DNA of 59,419 nucleotides from NCBI RefSeq assembly GCF_017896165.1, contig NZ_JAFCNB010000028.1, positions 1-59,419 on the forward strand, in the 5' to 3' direction. The notes under the pieces are model-generated. The model had not been told where the DNA came from and searched no databases. It saw only the letters and a list, made by a program, of their open reading frames with translations. Within the stretch, counting starts at the first letter, position 1. The number at the start of each line of letters is the position of its first letter. Positions 42,902 to 51,510 of the stretch are shown piece by piece. This stretch comes from Microbispora oryzae (GTDB lineage Bacteria > Actinomycetota > Actinomycetes > Streptosporangiales > Streptosporangiaceae). Made by a program: the position numbers and the translations under genes.

Positions 42902-45040
42902 GTGGGCACCACCACGACCGCCAAGCCGCGCGCCGACTGGTCCCTTGCCCCGCGCGGCCCCGTCAGCGCCACCGCGCAGGGGACCCTTGCCCTGGCGGCG
43001 CTCGCCACGGTCGGCGACGTGACCGCCCTCGACCCGATCTGGGGCGGCGCCGTCACCGCCGCCGGCCTGCTGGGCACGGTCGTGGTGGGCGCCCACCGCA
43101 ACACCACACCCAGCGGAATCGTCTACCGGATGGCCTGCTGGATCGGCGGGGGCGGCTGGCTGACCTGGACACTGGCAACCACGCCGTGGACCCTCAACAC
43201 CTTCGCCGCCCTCGGTATCGGGGCGCTGACCGCGGGGATTCTCGCCCCGCTCGGCAGCGCCACCCCCCGCACCAACCGGGCCGGTAAGGCGCTGGTGTTG
43301 CGGCAGTCGGCCCGCATCGGCGCCGAATGGGAAGCCCGGCTGCTGCGGGTCTGCCGCATCCGCGCCACCGTGACCGACGTGATTACCTGGCCCACCGGCA
43401 CCGGCTATGACGTGCTGGTGGACCTGCCCGGCGGTGGCATCACCCGCAAGCAACTGGAAAGCTTCGCCGAAGCCCTGGCGACCGATGCCCGCCTGCCCGA
43501 AGGGTGCGGGGTGGAAATCTGCGGCGGGGTGCACCGCGGCGCGGTCGTGCTGCGCGTATCCACCGTCAACCGGCTGGCCCAGACCATCACCTATCCGGCC
43601 GATTACTCCCCGGCCAGCGTGCTTGAGCCGATCTGCTGGGGTGAGCACACCAACGCCGATCCCGCCGGGGCGCTGGTGCGGGAAGAGTCGGTCCTGATCG
43701 CCGGGAAGCGGGGAAGCGGCAAGACCACCCTGTTGCAAGACATCTCCGTCGCCCTGGGCCGCTGCACCGACAACCTGGTCTGGCATCTCGACCTGAACGG
43801 GGGCGGGCTGACCCAACCGTGGATCGATGTGTGGTTGGACGGGCGCGTGCAGCGCTGCCCGATCGACTGGGCCGCCCCGAACCTGCGGGAAGGCAAGCGC
43901 ATGATCACCGCAGGGATTGCCATCGCCAAGCACCGCAAGGCCAGCTATCGGCGGCTCAAGCGCGCCCACAACACCAACCTGTTGCCGGTCAGTCCCGACC
44001 TACCGCAGATCACCATCATCGTGGACGAAGGCGCCCAAGCGGTCAAAGACCGCGAGCTAGAAGCGCTGCTCAGCGAGCTACAGAACATCGGCCGCAACGA
44101 GGCCGTCAACCTCATCATCTCCGCCCTGCGCCCGACCTCGGATCTGGTGCCGGTCAACATGCGCAAACAGACCGGCGTACGGATTCAGATGCACGGCCCG
44201 GATGAGGAAGAGCTGGGCCACATGTTCGGCTGGAAGAGCGGCGTGTCCATGGACCAGCTCGCCGGCAAGGGAACCGGGTTCGTCAGCCTCGACGGCGCCA
44301 CCCCGCGCCCCTTCCGCGCCTACAACGTGCTGCCCGCGCAGATCGAACAGGCCGCGCTCGTCATCGCCACCACCCGACCGAACCTCGACCCCGCATCCGC
44401 CGACGCCGCCGGCGAATCGTACGCCAGTCGCTACCAGCGGATGGCCGCCGCCTTCGCCGACCTCGACGCCGACGACACCACCGAGGAGGCCACCACCTAC
44501 CCCTACGCCCTCGACCACCCGCCCACCTCGCCCCCGGTCCCCGCGGCGCCGGCGCGCCGGTTGACCGTCCTGAACGGCGGCGCGGACTCCTGGGCCGACC
44601 CCTTCACCCTGGCCCGCACCACCACCCCGCCCCCGGCGGGATCGGCCGCCGACTGGCCCGACCCCCGCACACGGCTCCGCCCGGCAGACCAGCTCGCCCC
44701 CGCGCCCACCAACGCCGGGGCGCCCGTGCCGGCGAGGCCCGCGGCGCCAACGCCGGGGTGGCCGCTTCCGGAGATCCTTCGCCGCGCGCTGCACGCCTTC
44801 GCCGACGCCAACGACGACCGTATGCACAGCGCCACCCTCGCCGATGCTCTCGGCATCACCCCGACCGAGTTGGCCGCGCTGCTGCGCCCGCTGGGCGTGA
44901 CCACCCTCCCGAGGGCGTTCATCCGGAACGGTCGCGAGGCCCGCGGCTACGCCCGAGAGGACCTGACAGCGGCTGCGCAGCGTATCCACCGCGGCGAGAT
45001 CACCGTCCCCGGCGAGATCGCCAAGTGGCCGGCCGCCTGA
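42902..45040 (+). CDS. FtsK/SpoIIIE-type conjugal transfer translocase (TraB/TraSA-like)
   Basis: 712 residues. Two to four TM helices lie in the first 120 residues. The P-loop ATPase has Walker A GKRGSGKTT (268-276), HLDLNGGGLTQPW after it, Walker B ITIIVDEGAQ (about 363-372) and a sensor-like FISALRPTSDLVPVNMRKQTGVR region. The C-terminal 80 residues form a winged-helix-like DNA-reading domain (MHSATLADALGITPTELAALLRPLGV), as in TraB, which reads 8-bp repeats and moves double-stranded DNA. GTG start with AAGGAGAG upstream. A cluster of 8-bp repeats lies just downstream. Confidence 0.9.
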   Translation: MGTTTTAKPRADWSLAPRGPVSATAQGTLALAALATVGDVTALDPIWGGAVTAAGLLGTVVVGAHRNTTPSGIVYRMACWIGGGGWLTWTLATTPWTLNTFAALGIGALTAGILAPLGSATPRTNRAGKALVLRQSARIGAEWEARLLRVCRIRATVTDVITWPTGTGYDVLVDLPGGGITRKQLESFAEALATDARLPEGCGVEICGGVHRGAVVLRVSTVNRLAQTITYPADYSPASVLEPICWGEHTNADPAGALVREESVLIAGKRGSGKTTLLQDISVALGRCTDNLVWHLDLNGGGLTQPWIDVWLDGRVQRCPIDWAAPNLREGKRMITAGIAIAKHRKASYRRLKRAHNTNLLPVSPDLPQITIIVDEGAQAVKDRELEALLSELQNIGRNEAVNLIISALRPTSDLVPVNMRKQTGVRIQMHGPDEEELGHMFGWKSGVSMDQLAGKGTGFVSLDGATPRPFRAYNVLPAQIEQAALVIATTRPNLDPASADAAGESYASRYQRMAAAFADLDADDTTEEATTYPYALDHPPTSPPVPAAPARRLTVLNGGADSWADPFTLARTTTPPPAGSAADWPDPRTRLRPADQLAPAPTNAGAPVPARPAAPTPGWPLPEILRRALHAFADANDDRMHSATLADALGITPTELAALLRPLGVTTLPRAFIRNGREARGYAREDLTAAAQRIHRGEITVPGEIAKWPAA

Positions 45041-45048
45041 CCGTTGCC

Positions 45049-45240
45049 CCGGACATCCGGGCCGAACGTTCGGCCCGGACACTCTCACTCCCCGGACATC
45101 CGCCCCGGACACCCATCTGATCAGCGCAAACGGCCCGTCCGTCCGGGTGTCCGGGAGGTCTGGGACCCCCTCCACGCCCCGCCAGCACCGCGGTACCCCC
45201 CACCTCCTGACACACCTCGGACACCCGGACACCCGGACAC
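45049..45240. repeat. CCGGACAY 8-bp repeat cluster with 22-bp palindrome: candidate clt / transfer site
   Basis: Direct copies are at 45049-45056, 45075-45082, 45092-45099, 45105-45112, then three in tandem at 45217-45240 (first TCGGACAC). One inverted copy lies at 45147-45154. A perfect 22-base palindrome at 45057-45078 (arms CCGGGCCGAAC) lies directly after the translocase gene. Actinomycete TraB translocases read 8-bp repeats in a clt locus beside traB, and this region (45041-45366, no gene) fits that place and form. Confidence 0.55.
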
Positions 45241-45366
45241 CCAACGTCGACACCCCCGCACCACTCGCCCCGCCGTCACACGCCGACCGTCACCGAGCGT
45301 GACCAAAGCCCCTCTTAAGTCGCCCCTCTGTTCCGCCCCCATCACCGCCGAAGGTTGTGGTTCGCC

Positions 45367-45639
45367 ATGCCGAAAATCGCCTGCCTCGCCCTCGCCCTCG
45401 CTCTGGCCGGCGCCGCGCTCAACCCCGCCCTCCTGTTCGCCCTGCCCGTCCTGACCTCCGCCGCCCTGATCGCCTACCGCCGCCGCCTCGCCCAGCGCCC
45501 CTACGCCACGTGCCGCCCCTGCAAGGGCACCGGCTACCGCCTCAGCCGCGTGTTCGCCAGCTCCACCGGCTACTGCCCCGACTGCCTCAGCACCGGCCGC
45601 CGCCTTCGCCCCGGCGCCCGCCTGCTCAACGTCCGCTGA
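45367..45639 (+). CDS. Small membrane zinc-ribbon protein
   Basis: 90 residues from ATG 45367; GTG 45355 is an alternative. Two short TM segments (about 5-23 and 24-38) lie before a double CxxCxGxG-like motif, CRPCKGTGYR and CPDCLSTGRR, as in DnaJ-type zinc fingers. The function in the AICE is unknown. It sits 41 bases before SSB. Confidence 0.65.
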   Translation: MPKIACLALALALAGAALNPALLFALPVLTSAALIAYRRRLAQRPYATCRPCKGTGYRLSRVFASSTGYCPDCLSTGRRLRPGARLLNVR

Positions 45640-45679
45640 TCACCCGCCACCCCTGCAAACCCTGAAAGGAAGACCGCCC

Positions 45680-46162
45680 ATGTCCGGCGAGACCACGATC
45701 ACGATCACCGGCAACCTGACCAACGACCCCGAAATCCGCTACACCAACACCGGCACCGCCGTGGCCGGCTTCACCATCGCGACCAGTTCCCGTACCTACA
45801 ACAAGCAGCTTGAGCAGTGGGAGGACGGCGAGGCGCTGTTCATGCGCTGCTCGGCATGGCGCGACCTGGCAGAGCACGTGTGTGAGTCGTTGACCCGCGG
45901 AACCCGCGTCATCGCCACCGGCCGACTGCGAATGCGCACCTACCAGACCAGCGAGGGCGACAACCGCACCGTCATCGAGATGACCGTGGACGAGATCGGC
46001 CCGTCCCTGCGCTTCGCAACCGCCAAGGTGACCAAGACCGCCCGCACCCGCGGCAACAGCGCCGGCGGCCCCGAGCGCGACCCCTGGCACACCACCGCGC
46101 CCGCGGGGGCGCCCGCCGGCGGCACGTCGGGCGGCTGGTCCGACGACGAGCCGCCGTTCTAA
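45680..46162 (+). CDS. ssb: Single-stranded DNA-binding protein
   Basis: 160 residues. The OB-fold is plain: TITITGNLTNDPEIRYTNTGTAVAGFTIATSSRTYN, FMRCSAWRDLAEHVCESLTRGTRVIATGRLRMRTYQ, VIEMTVDEIGPSLRFATAKV. A Gly-rich linker leads to the acidic tip DDEPPF, which recruits partner proteins. It likely serves AICE replication or transfer. ATG with AAAGGAAG upstream. Confidence 0.92.
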   Translation: MSGETTITITGNLTNDPEIRYTNTGTAVAGFTIATSSRTYNKQLEQWEDGEALFMRCSAWRDLAEHVCESLTRGTRVIATGRLRMRTYQTSEGDNRTVIEMTVDEIGPSLRFATAKVTKTARTRGNSAGGPERDPWHTTAPAGAPAGGTSGGWSDDEPPF

Positions 46163-46177
46163 CCCGAGGGCTGGCCG

Positions 46178-46540
46178 ATGGACCCCGAGGGCATCGTGAC
46201 CTACCGCGGGCGGCGCTACCGGATGTGGAACGGCCGACTGCTGCTCGATTGGGCCAAGACCACCGCCCGGCCCGTCCTGCGTCACCGAACCGGCTGCGTC
46301 CTGTGCTGCGACGTGCGCGTGACCGCCGGCCCCGGTTCGCCGCCCCGGCACCCGCCCGGCTGTACCAACTGCGTGGCCTACCGCGGCCCGCGCCCCGACC
46401 CGTGCCGCTACTGCGGCACCACCGCCCACTTCCGCGACGACGACGGCCAACCCGTGCACAAGGTCTGCCTCGAACAGGCCATCACCGCCGCCGTACTCGC
46501 CGACGCCGCCACCGGCGACAGGGACCACCTTGCCGCCTGA
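46178..46540 (+). CDS. AICE Cys-rich zinc-binding protein
   Basis: 120 residues. The N-terminus is MDPEGIVTYRGRRYRMWNGRLLLDWAKTTARPV. It has three Cys pairs: CVLCC, CTNC and CRYCG, then HKVC, so two zinc sites are likely. No known enzyme motif. Position between ssb and the Prim-Pol gene suggests a replication accessory role. Confidence 0.6.
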   Translation: MDPEGIVTYRGRRYRMWNGRLLLDWAKTTARPVLRHRTGCVLCCDVRVTAGPGSPPRHPPGCTNCVAYRGPRPDPCRYCGTTAHFRDDDGQPVHKVCLEQAITAAVLADAATGDRDHLAA

Positions 46541-46664
46541 CCACCCCGCCACCCCCACTTGGTGGCCCTACCAGCCGCCGCGCCAAGGCCACCAAGTGGG
46601 GGACGGCCCGTCCCACCCTCGACCCCCGCCCCGTCACCGCTCGACCACACGAAAGGAGCACCCT

Positions 46665-47576
46665 GTGAGCCGTGACCTGATCGCCGCGGCGCTCAACTGC
46701 GCCGCCCGCGGCTGGCACGTCTTCCCCATCACCCCCCGCGGCAAGTACCCGCTACGAGGCTTCACCGCCTGGGAACAGCACGCCACCACCAACCCCGACG
46801 TGATCGCCCGGTTCTGGGAGCGGCGGCCCTGCAACATCGGCGTCGCCTGCGGCCCCTCCCGTCTCGTGGTCGTAGACCTGGACCTGCCCAAGCCCGGTGA
46901 GCACCCGCCCGCCGACGCCGCCGAACGTGGCCTGACCACCGGTGAGGACGTGTTCCGCCATCTGTGCGAGCGGCACGGCCAGCCCTACCCCGCCGACACC
47001 TTCACCGTGACCACGCGCCGCGACGGCAGGCACCTGTACTTCACCGCCCCACCCGGCGTGACCCTGGGCAACACCAGCGGCGAGAAGGGCAACGGGCTGG
47101 GCCGGCTGATCGACACCCGCGGGCGCGGCGGCTACGTCGTCGGCCCCGGCAGCTTCGTTTCCCTGCCGGACGGCACCGGCACCTACACCATCACCAACCC
47201 GACCCCGCCCGCGCCGCTGCCCGCCTGGCTCGCCTCACTGCTCGCCACGCCACCGACCACGGCGGCCCCACCGGCGAGCACACGCCCCCGCCTGGCCGAC
47301 CTCGACCATGCCCGGCTGTCCCGCTACGGACGCGCCGCCCTGACCGGCGAAGTCGAACGCGTCGCCGGCGCACCCGTAGGAGGGCGCAACCGCGCGCTCA
47401 ACCTCGCCGCGTGGAAGCTCGGCAAGCTCATCGCCCGCGGCGTACTCCCGCGCGAGCTGGTTGAACACGCCCTGACCGACGCTGCCGAGGCTGCCAACGC
47501 CCACGGCGACCCCAACAGCCCCCGCGAGATCGCCGCTGTCATCGCCGCCGGACTCACCGCCGGCATGCGCACCTGA
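46665..47576 (+). CDS. Bifunctional DNA primase/polymerase (Prim-Pol) of the AICE
   Basis: 303 residues from GTG 46665, with GAAAGGAGC upstream; the longer frame before it is not coding-like. N-terminal Prim-Pol motifs are GKYPLRGFTAWEQHATTNPDVIARFWERRP, then NIGVACGPSRLVVVDLDLP (metal-binding DLD), FTVTTRRDGRHLYFTAP and GLGRLIDTRGRGGYVVGPGS. The C-terminal region is helical. With the DUF3631 protein it makes up the replication unit of RepPP-type AICEs. Confidence 0.88.
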   Translation: MSRDLIAAALNCAARGWHVFPITPRGKYPLRGFTAWEQHATTNPDVIARFWERRPCNIGVACGPSRLVVVDLDLPKPGEHPPADAAERGLTTGEDVFRHLCERHGQPYPADTFTVTTRRDGRHLYFTAPPGVTLGNTSGEKGNGLGRLIDTRGRGGYVVGPGSFVSLPDGTGTYTITNPTPPAPLPAWLASLLATPPTTAAPPASTRPRLADLDHARLSRYGRAALTGEVERVAGAPVGGRNRALNLAAWKLGKLIARGVLPRELVEHALTDAAEAANAHGDPNSPREIAAVIAAGLTAGMRT

Positions 47577-47629
47577 CCACGCTGCACCCCGCCCCCTCAC
47601 GCATGTCACCACTTGGAGGGAGACCGACC

Positions 47630-48679
47630 TTGACCCGCCCCGCTCAACCAGCACGCAACGGCGCGGCGCTGCTCGATCAGTTGCGCGCCGCCCTGGTCCG
47701 CTACGTGATCCTGCCGACGCCCGAGGCGGCCGATGCCGTCGCGCTGTGGATCGCCGCCACCCACGCCCAACCCGCATGGGCGCACGCCCCCCGCCTGGTC
47801 ATCCGTGCCCCGGAAAAGCGGTGCGGCAAGTCCCGACTCTTGGACGTGGTGGAAGCCACCTGCCACGAGCCGTTCATCACCGTCAACTCCTCACCCGCCG
47901 CGGTCTACCGCTCCATCACCGACGACCCGCCGACGCTGCTCGTGGACGAGGCCGACACCATCTTCGGCCCCAAGGCCGACGCCAACGAAGACCTTCGCGG
48001 GCTGCTGAACGCCGGTCACCAGCGGAACCGCCCGGCCAAGCGCTACGACGCCGCGGCCAACCGGGTTGAGTCCATCCCCACCTTCGCGATGGCCGCGCTC
48101 GCCGGTATCGGCGCGATGCCCGACACGATCGAAGACCGCGCCGTCGTCATCCGGATGCGCCGGCGCGGCCCCGGTGAGACGGTCGCCCCCTACCGGCACA
48201 AGCGCGACCGCCCCCCGCTGCGCGCGCTCGCCGGCGACCTCGCGCTGTGGTTGCGCGCTGACCTGCCCACCCTGGAGACAGCCGAACCCGCCATGCCGTT
48301 GGAAGACCGCGCCGCCGACACCTGGGAACCCCTCGTGGCCGTCGCCGACCACGCCGGCGCCCACTGGCCCGACCGCGCCCGCGTCGCCGCTCTGGCCCTG
48401 ACCGCCGAAGCCGACGACAACGACCAAACCTCCACCCGTGTCCGGCTGCTGGCCGATTGCCGTACCGCCTTCGGCACCGACACGGCCCTGCCGACCGCCG
48501 TACTGCTCGAACGGCTCAAGGCCGACCCCGAAAGCGGCTGGGCCGACTTCGGCCCTACCGGTCTGACCCCGATGAAGCTCGGCACGATCCTGCGCGAATA
48601 TGACATCCGCCCGGCCACGATCCGCTTCCCGCACGGGCAGGCCAAGGGCTACCACCGCAGCGACTTCGCCGACGCCTAG
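47630..48679 (+). CDS. DUF3631 protein, probable replicative helicase-like partner of Prim-Pol
   Basis: 349 residues from TTG 47630, which has GGAGGGAG 7 bases upstream; ATG 47603 has no ribosome site. The motor-like part carries RLVIRAPEKRCGKSRLLDVVEATCHEP (P-loop-like, GKS) and PPTLLVDEADTIFG (Walker B). RVESIPTFAMAALAGIGAMPDTIEDRAVVIRMRRR is typical of DUF3631. The C-terminus (WADFGPTGLTPMKLGTILREYDIRP) is winged-helix-like. It probably opens the AICE origin. Confidence 0.85.
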   Translation: MTRPAQPARNGAALLDQLRAALVRYVILPTPEAADAVALWIAATHAQPAWAHAPRLVIRAPEKRCGKSRLLDVVEATCHEPFITVNSSPAAVYRSITDDPPTLLVDEADTIFGPKADANEDLRGLLNAGHQRNRPAKRYDAAANRVESIPTFAMAALAGIGAMPDTIEDRAVVIRMRRRGPGETVAPYRHKRDRPPLRALAGDLALWLRADLPTLETAEPAMPLEDRAADTWEPLVAVADHAGAHWPDRARVAALALTAEADDNDQTSTRVRLLADCRTAFGTDTALPTAVLLERLKADPESGWADFGPTGLTPMKLGTILREYDIRPATIRFPHGQAKGYHRSDFADA

Positions 48680-48766
48680 CAGCGCTACTGCCCCACCCCC
48701 GACCCCGCGCCCGAGACCCCCGCCGGCGGCGCCGCGCGGGCGGATGTTGTCCCGTTGGCGAGGGGA

Positions 48767-48906
48767 AGCCGTACCAGCCGTACCAGCCTCAATTCCGCAG
48801 GTCACAGCGGTACGGCTTGAAACCCTGGTACGGCTCAAGCCGTACCACCAAACAAGCCGTACCAGCCCTGACCAGCAAAAACGAGGCTGGTACGGCTGGT
48901 ACGGCT
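48767..48906. repeat. Eight AGCCGTACCA units in paired orientation: candidate AICE origin or xis operator
   Basis: Copies: direct 48767-48776 and 48776-48785, inverted 48808-48817 (one mismatch) and 48826-48835, direct 48838-48847 and 48855-48864, inverted 48888-48897 and 48897-48906. The order is DD-II-DD-II, and both outer pairs overlap by one base. The rest of 48680-48965 shows no gene. It lies between the Prim-Pol/DUF3631 genes and xis-int, a usual place for an AICE replication origin. Confidence 0.65.
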
Positions 48907-48965
48907 CACCCCCTCAAACCCGTCACCTACCCCTCCCTCATGACGCCGGAAGGACCGGTAAGGCC

Positions 48966-49154
48966 ATGACCACACCCCGCGACAAGCTCACTCTCGCCGA
49001 GGTCTGCGCCGAACTGCGGATCTCCCGATCGACCTTCTACGACTGGCGCGCCAAAGGCCGCGCCCCGAGGTGCATCAAGCTCCCCAACGGCGACCTGCGC
49101 ATCCGCCGTGCCGACCTTGACCGCTGGCTCGCCGCACTGGAGGACGCCGCCTGA
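48966..49154 (+). CDS. xis: Excisionase, MerR-like helix-turn-helix (Xis)
   Basis: 62 residues. KLTLAEVCAELRISRSTFYDWRAKGRAPRCIKLPNGDLRIRRADLDRWLAAL is the standard AICE/phage excisionase helix-turn-helix with wing. ATG 48966 has TAAGG upstream. The stop overlaps the integrase start (TGATG), so both are coupled. It should bend DNA at attL/attR and steer the integrase towards excision. Confidence 0.9.
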   Translation: MTTPRDKLTLAEVCAELRISRSTFYDWRAKGRAPRCIKLPNGDLRIRRADLDRWLAALEDAA

Positions 49155-50554
49155 TGAGCAACACGACGTTCAATGTCCGCGTCTACAAGATTGAAAAGCG
49201 CAAGAACGCCAAGGGAACAGTCACCTCATACCGCGTCCTGTGGCAAACCGCCGGGCTCATGTGGAAGAGACCGTTCCCGAAGGAAGCTCAAGCCGACGCC
49301 TTCCGAAGCAAGTTGGTCACCGCTGCGAGGAGCGGCGAGCCCTTCAGCCTTGCCACCGGCGAGCCCGCTTCCTGGGCACGGGCCGACCGGCCCGACATGA
49401 GCTGGTACAGCTTCGCCTGCAAGTTCGTGGACATGAAATGGACCGACGCATCTGCCAAGCATCGCGCCGGCATCGCGTACGCGCTCACGATGGCTACATT
49501 CGGCATGCTCGACTCCGCCGCCTGCCCGTACGACTCGAAGGAGGTCCGCACAGCACTTCGACGCTGGGGATTCAACACTAAAGAGCGTCCGAACTGCCCA
49601 GAGAGACCACGCGAAATCCTCGAATGGGTCGAGCGGAACTCCCTACAAGTGTCGGCGCTCTCGGCTGCTGCAACCGCGCGGGCGCTGCTCAATGCCGCAA
49701 CAATCCGCTTGGACGGCAAGCGCGTAGCCGCCAGCTCGAACAGGCGACATCGGGTCATCCTGTCCAATGCCCTGGCCTACGCGGTGGAAGTTGGGTTGCT
49801 CGATAAAAACCCGATTCCGGATCTCAAGTGGACGGTCACCAAGACGACGTTTCAGGTTGACCGCCGCTCCGTGGTCAACCCTGACCAGGCGCGCGCCCTT
49901 CTCGCCGCCGTGGCAAGCCAGAAGCCGAGTGGCGCCTTGCTCATGCCATTCTTCGCCGTGCTCTACTTCACGGGACTGCGCCCCGAAGAAGCCGTCAATC
50001 TGCGGGAGAAGGACTTGACCCTTCCCGATGCCGCCGACACCTGGGGAGAGCTGTACCTGACCGGCGCCACACCCGAGGTTGGCAAAGAGTGGACGGACAC
50101 CGGGGAACAGCGTGACACGCGCGGTCTCAAGCACCGCGCCGAGGGCGAGACGCGCTCGGTTCCATGTCCACCCGAGTTGGTGACCATCCTGCGGAGGCAC
50201 CTCAAAGACCACGGCACCGGCCCCGGCGGGCGCGTCTTCCATGGTGCGCACGGTGGGGTGCTTGCGAAGAGTACGGTTCTCCGGATCTGGAGGAAGGCCC
50301 GAAAGAAGGCACTGACTCCCGAGGAGTACGCCTCACCGCTCGCACGACGCCCCTACGATCTTCGGCACGCCTGCCTCTCTACTTGGCTCAACGCAGGCGT
50401 CTCGCCAAAGCAGGTATCCGAGTGGGCCGGCAACAGCGTGGAGGTTCTCCACCGGACCTACGAGAAGTGCCTCGTGGGTCATGACGAAATCGCCATGCGC
50501 CGAATCAGCGAGGTTCTACGTCCGTCCTCGCCGGAAGACATTGAGAGGGATTGA
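49154..50554 (+). CDS. int: Tyrosine integrase of the AICE
   Basis: 466 residues. The N-terminal arm-binding and core-binding domains (1-230) are followed by the catalytic domain. Active-site residues are visible: Arg276 in YFTGLRPEEAVNLR, the Lys loop region, RPYDLRHACLSTWL (Arg404, His405) and Tyr436 in VLHRTYEKCL. It should recombine attP with the tRNA-Arg 3' end. A decayed copy of its last 25 codons lies near attR (52103-52180). Confidence 0.94.
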   Translation: MSNTTFNVRVYKIEKRKNAKGTVTSYRVLWQTAGLMWKRPFPKEAQADAFRSKLVTAARSGEPFSLATGEPASWARADRPDMSWYSFACKFVDMKWTDASAKHRAGIAYALTMATFGMLDSAACPYDSKEVRTALRRWGFNTKERPNCPERPREILEWVERNSLQVSALSAAATARALLNAATIRLDGKRVAASSNRRHRVILSNALAYAVEVGLLDKNPIPDLKWTVTKTTFQVDRRSVVNPDQARALLAAVASQKPSGALLMPFFAVLYFTGLRPEEAVNLREKDLTLPDAADTWGELYLTGATPEVGKEWTDTGEQRDTRGLKHRAEGETRSVPCPPELVTILRRHLKDHGTGPGGRVFHGAHGGVLAKSTVLRIWRKARKKALTPEEYASPLARRPYDLRHACLSTWLNAGVSPKQVSEWAGNSVEVLHRTYEKCLVGHDEIAMRRISEVLRPSSPEDIERD

Positions 50555-50600
50555 CCGGAGACCCGAAGGCAGCCGGGCACCGCCGACCGAGAAAACGAAA

Positions 50601-50630
50601 AGCCCGGGTCATCGCCTGACGACCCGGGCT
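50601..50630. terminator. Terminator after the integrase gene
   Basis: AGCCCGGGTC-ATCGCCTGAC-GACCCGGGCT forms a perfect 10-bp stem, with AAAA before it. It resembles the hairpin at 52248-52279 in loop and stem. Confidence 0.82.
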
Positions 50631-50739
50631 CAGCCCGAACTGCCACATAGACCGAGCGGCTTTCTTGCAGGCTGGAGCCGAACATCGATGTGCTATCGAT
50701 AGCAAGCACGCTCTTTCGGCAGTCCATGTCGAGCGTGTC

Positions 50740-51510
50740 CTAATCACTCAAGAGCATAGACACTGCCACTTGCAGGGCGGGATCATCCTCTGGCCCCATC
50801 CATTGAGCCAACCCAATCTTGATGGCCTGGATAGCGGCATAGTCGTAAGCCGCCGCACTAAACCCACTTCTCGAAATTATCAGGAATGCTACCGGTCGAG
50901 GAAAAAGTTCCCTAGCAGGATTGTAAAGCGCTACCGTTCGCGCTATAAGTGCCTGATCGACAGGTTTTTTGAGTGCCTTGATCTCGACGAGGACGATTCT
51001 TCTTTCGGTTGCGAAAATTGCATCCACACCAGGAGCGTCATTTGAGAGAAACGCTCGCGCCTCGTACATCCTACCCAAATCGGACATACGCTGGAGGGCA
51101 GACAGCACTTCTCGTTCGTACTTAAGCGGCCCAAGAGCATAGATATAGCCCTGATCCAAGGACTGACCAAAGGCCTCGGAGATACTTACTTTAAGCGCTG
51201 TGCGGCCACTTGTGTCTGCTTCGACTAGGCTACGCAGGTTCTGGATACTTGGATCGTCGTCGCTAATGAGTCTGATTCTACTGAGCGGCAAATCCAAGCC
51301 AAGGCTCATCAACTCTTTCTGGATCAGTCGATATGCAGCCGTCCTGGAGGTGCGATTGCTCATTGGCATCGCAATAGCTAGCTGCCACTCATCAGAATCG
51401 TGGGGTGAAATCCAAAGCGCTGCGGTTACCGAGAAATGGTCATCGATCAGCGCTTGGATTAGACGCGCACCCTCGTGGATGTCGCGCTTCACCAATGCTT
51501 TCTCACCCAT
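50740..51510 (-). CDS. Hypothetical protein with PD-(D/E)XK nuclease-like C-terminal domain
   Basis: 256 residues. The N-terminal half is mixed alpha/beta (IHEGARLIQALIDDHFSVTAALWISPHDSDEWQLAIAMP) and not recognised. The C-terminal half has a restriction-like core: a leading Glu near 150, APGVDAIFATERRIVLVEIKALKKP with Asp163, Glu176-Ile-Lys178, then a helix with Tyr. ATG 51510 has GGAG upstream and overlaps the HEPN gene end by 22 bases, so the two are coupled. It may be the nuclease partner of the HEPN protein. GC is lower than in the backbone. Confidence 0.65.
   Translation of the reverse strand: MGEKALVKRDIHEGARLIQALIDDHFSVTAALWISPHDSDEWQLAIAMPMSNRTSRTAAYRLIQKELMSLGLDLPLSRIRLISDDDPSIQNLRSLVEADTSGRTALKVSISEAFGQSLDQGYIYALGPLKYEREVLSALQRMSDLGRMYEARAFLSNDAPGVDAIFATERRIVLVEIKALKKPVDQALIARTVALYNPARELFPRPVAFLIISRSGFSAAAYDYAAIQAIKIGLAQWMGPEDDPALQVAVSMLLSD

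Noticed and set aside
45049..45240. GGACAC repeats as a CRISPR array
   Set aside because: The units are only 8 bases, irregularly spaced, partly overlapping a palindrome, and no cas genes are present.
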